The position numbers were made by a program, and so were the translations under genes. Shown in pieces: positions 62,309-64,000 of a stretch of DNA of 64,000 nt (within the stretch, counting starts at the first letter, position 1; the number at the start of each line of letters is the position of its first letter). Source of the DNA: JAWWOW01 sp033851265 (GTDB lineage: Bacteria > Actinomycetota > Actinomycetes > JAWWOW01); assembly GCA_033851265.1 (NCBI GenBank), contig JAWWOW010000023.1:103450-167449 (forward strand), given 5' to 3'. The notes under the pieces are model-generated. The model ran no database searches and was not told the origin of the DNA. It worked only from the letters and a program-made list of their open reading frames with translations.

Positions 62309-62325
62309 GAAGTGGCGCTAACGCA
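62309..62325 (+). repeat. Array element k (left word only)
   Basis: GAAGTGGCGCTAACGCA resembles the left word of elements c and d. CATACT at 62326-62331 may be the -10 for the GTG at 62338, six bases later. Confidence 0.4.
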
Positions 62326-62337
62326 CATACTTGACGG

Positions 62338-62763
62338 GTGAGGGGTTTGCGCATCGCGGCTTGGGCGTTGGCCTTTGCGGGCTTCTCGGGTTGCGGAGGC
62401 GACGTCGTCCCGTTTGTGGGCACGACAAGCCCGGACCCGCGCCTCGCCGCCGTTCCTGTCGTGAATACTGCGGACGCCATTTGCGCGAGGTTCCAACAGA
62501 CGTTCCTGCCCGCGACCGATCTGCACGTCGCATTTAAGGAAAGGGCTGGCTGGATAGCCAGGGGTGAGAAGACACCGTGGGCGAACCGGCCATCTCAAGA
62601 ACTGGTGGCCGTCTGTCACTTCTGGTCTAAGGACCGGGCCAAGTTTCCGACCGGCCACATTCTCAAGTCACCAGTAAGTGCTGGCACGTCGGTAGTCGTC
62701 ATCCTCGCGGACCGAGACGGCTACTGGTCATCGGTCGCCGATGAGTCTGTTCTAGACCCCTAG
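62338..62763 (+). CDS. Lipoprotein of unknown function
   Basis: 141 residues with a lipoprotein signal (RIAAWALAFAGFSGCGGDVV, lipobox FSGC). The mature part has two Cys (DAICARFQQTFLP, LVAVCHFWSKDRAKFPTG) and strands at the end (VSAGTSVVVILADRDGYWSS). Leaderless-type GTG. No family recognised. Confidence 0.55.
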   Translation: MRGLRIAAWALAFAGFSGCGGDVVPFVGTTSPDPRLAAVPVVNTADAICARFQQTFLPATDLHVAFKERAGWIARGEKTPWANRPSQELVAVCHFWSKDRAKFPTGHILKSPVSAGTSVVVILADRDGYWSSVADESVLDP

Positions 62764-62787
62764 GCCTCGCGGCACCGACCTAGCGGT

Positions 62788-62835
62788 AAGTGGCGTTGTA
62801 GAAGGGCCGATACTCCGCACAGATGCGCCGATGTC
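62788..62835 (+). repeat. Array element l (composite)
   Basis: AAGTGGCGTTGTAG, then AAGGGCCGATACTCC at 62802, aligned base for base with the doubled left word of element e; the right word is degraded to CCGATGTCG. It lies at the 3' end of the minus-strand gene at 62880. Confidence 0.55.
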
Positions 62836-62879
62836 GATCTCCCGCGGCTAAGCCTCGACCTGGGCGCTTGAACGAGCCA

Positions 62880-63578
62880 CTACTGCATTCTGGCGGCGTC
62901 GTTGCGGTAGCGAACAACCCACGCCGCCATCATCAGGATGATGGCGGGTGTACAGAAGGCTCCGATCAGCGAGACCGACAGGTTCGCCCACGCGTTGCTT
63001 GCGAGTCGACCGCCGACCACCGCGACAGCGAGAAACGTTGATGGCCAGGCCCACCGCCGGTTCCGCTCGCGGCTTCGCTTGAGTCGGGCAACGGCGTCGC
63101 TTGGTGCTAGCGACATCACCAGGATCTGTCGATAGGTGCTGAGTCCACTGTGCACGCCGACTGCGAGTGCGAACAGGTAGGCCACGATCGCCGTTGCGTG
63201 AACTGTGGTTGTCCCCGCATGCCAGGACTTACGGCCCCACACCACACCGACGCCGACACACAGTGCAAGCAGGAGAACGCCGATGCCCACCCGATCCAAG
63301 GGTTGGGCCGTCACTGCCCAACTTTCCTCATCCGGCTCACCGGTGAGCTTTGACGGGCCGGCGAAGGCTCGATCGCGATAGGCCGCGAGCTTCGACAGCG
63401 CAGCCGACCCGAACGGTCGTGCGTTTAAGCAGTCCAGATGAACGGTGGCGCCGTTGAGTTCGGCCAACGCATCCCGGCCACCAAACACGCCAGCAGGGAA
63501 AACGACGGGGACCTGGCCCGCTCCGATCGGCTCAGCACACAACGGGCAAACCACTGCCCCGGTCGCAGGTGCACCCAC
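62880..63578 (-). CDS. Zinc-ribbon membrane protein
   Basis: 232 residues. The N-terminus has VVCPLCAEPIGAG (CxxC), and HLDCLNARPFG may complete a metal site. Four membrane helices follow (VGIGVLLLALCVGVGVVW, VHATAIVAYLFALAVGVHSG, WPSTFLAVAVVGGRLASN, GAFCTPAIILMMAAWVVRY). Function unknown. Confidence 0.55.
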   Translation of the reverse strand: MGAPATGAVVCPLCAEPIGAGQVPVVFPAGVFGGRDALAELNGATVHLDCLNARPFGSAALSKLAAYRDRAFAGPSKLTGEPDEESWAVTAQPLDRVGIGVLLLALCVGVGVVWGRKSWHAGTTTVHATAIVAYLFALAVGVHSGLSTYRQILVMSLAPSDAVARLKRSRERNRRWAWPSTFLAVAVVGGRLASNAWANLSVSLIGAFCTPAIILMMAAWVVRYRNDAARMQ

Positions 63579-63683
63579 ACAGCAGATCTTCCACCGTCAA
63601 CGGCCAGCGATGCCCGCCCAGAGGTGCCGCAACCTTCCGATGCTTCCGCCGCCCCAGTAGGCGCGCCTGCTTGGACGAACTAG

Positions 63684-63722
63684 AAGGGCCGTTCTTTCGG
63701 CTCTGGACCGGCGTTATCGAGC
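63684..63722 (+). repeat. Array element m
   Basis: AAGGGCCGTTCTTTCGG and ACCGGCGTTATCGA at the standard interval, ending 24 bases before ATG 63746. Confidence 0.65.
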
Positions 63723-63745
63723 AGGTCTGGGGGCATCATCTGCAC

Positions 63746-64000
63746 ATGCGTAGCGCGTACGCCGGACTCCTCGCGGCTGTGGTGTCTGTGTTCCTCGTCG
63801 CGCTCCCGGCCACGGCTGGTGCGCCAGCACCCGGGAACCGGTCGTCAGTTTCCATCCACCTGACTGCCGACATACGGGTGGCTGCGCCAGATGTGGTGTT
63901 CACCATCCGCCTCCGTAACGCTACCCAGCACCGGTTGCGCGAGTTGCGCCTGGAAAGTTCGCAACTCTGGGACGGGACGGCAGGGGGTACCGATGGCGTC
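63746..64000 (+). CDS. Secreted protein, 3' end outside window
   Basis: 85 codons are present. Signal peptide AGLLAAVVSVFLVALPATAG with an Ala-x-Ala cleavage site, then SSVSIHLTADIRVAAPDVVF and TIRLRNATQHRLRELRLESS, beta-strand-rich. It has the look of a DUF11/CARDB-type surface domain, but too little is visible to say. Confidence 0.6.
   Translation, partial: MRSAYAGLLAAVVSVFLVALPATAGAPAPGNRSSVSIHLTADIRVAAPDVVFTIRLRNATQHRLRELRLESSQLWDGTAGGTDGV

Noticed and set aside
52445..63722. CRISPR array
   Set aside because: The repeats are 200 to over 2000 bases apart with coding genes between them, are imperfect, and no cas gene is present.

Overview
The window comes from a high-GC actinobacterium. 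Evidence: a CtaE-type cytochrome oxidase, a SepH division protein, a PimB'-type mannosyltransferase, a MacS/MacR two-component pair, a divergent Fur-KatG pair, a cyclic-di-AMP (ydaO) riboswitch in front of an NlpC/P60 hydrolase, many GTG starts, many 4-base stop/start overlaps, and many genes whose start codon lies 6-7 bases after a TANNNT -10 motif (apparent leaderless transcripts). From memory, the order ctaE / trpD / Lrp-like / exonuclease-UvrC-like / NlpC-P60 / pimB / fadD15 / SRPBCC / ArsA-like / PlsC / RNase AS follows the Mycobacterium tuberculosis Rv2193-Rv2179c block, and glpD-TetR-AGPS resembles Rv2249c-Rv2251. MacRS is best known from Streptomyces. I do not assign a genus. Everything here was read by eye; no database search was run.

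Layout. 1-4205: start of ctaE (cut by the window edge), a membrane alpha/beta hydrolase, a VC0807-like membrane protein, and a minus-strand fur-DUF3501 pair that diverges from katG across a palindromic Fur-type operator. 6635-10673: receiver-like protein, trpD, a small conserved protein, a lone Lrp ligand-binding domain and an exonuclease/GIY-YIG fusion. 10802-16195: glycerol-3-phosphate and ether-lipid-type metabolism (TetR-glpD divergent from an AGPS-like flavoprotein coupled to an acyl-CoA carboxylase). 16252-20385: membrane proteins, an RNA methyltransferase, a frameshifted thioesterase and two small CxxC proteins. 20386-27166: riboswitch, NlpC/P60, sepH, a lipoprotein, two metallopeptidases and pimB. 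27379-38543: polysaccharide deacetylase, long-chain acyl-CoA ligase, SRPBCC/zinc-ribbon/phosphoesterase/ArsA/DUF5304-like genes, glucokinase, carbamate kinase, PaiB-like and EEP proteins. 38619-40566: a compact flavinylation module (tail protein with a DTSSGAT motif, ApbE, ferric-reductase-like membrane protein). 40534-45440: TIGR00300 enzyme, lipases, META lipoprotein, PlsC. 45595-50433: macS-macR followed by two transcription units that each start with a MacR-type box, including a ynbABC-like phospholipid operon. 50439-52445: glpK and RNase AS.

From about 52.4 kb to the end the character changes. The genes are short, mostly unrecognised, in mixed orientation, and include several lipoproteins and secreted proteins, an Imm26-like orphan, a seven-repeat beta-propeller protein and a HAF-repeat protein. 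Nearly every gene unit has a copy of a short repeated element at its left border, always in the same orientation, with core words AAGGGCCGTT (or AAGTGGCGTT) and CCGGCGTTATCG at fixed spacing. This looks like either a cassette array with same-oriented recombination sites or a duplicated promoter carried along with gene acquisitions. It is the most unusual structure in the window. No tRNA, rRNA, CRISPR array, transposase, integrase or prophage gene was seen.
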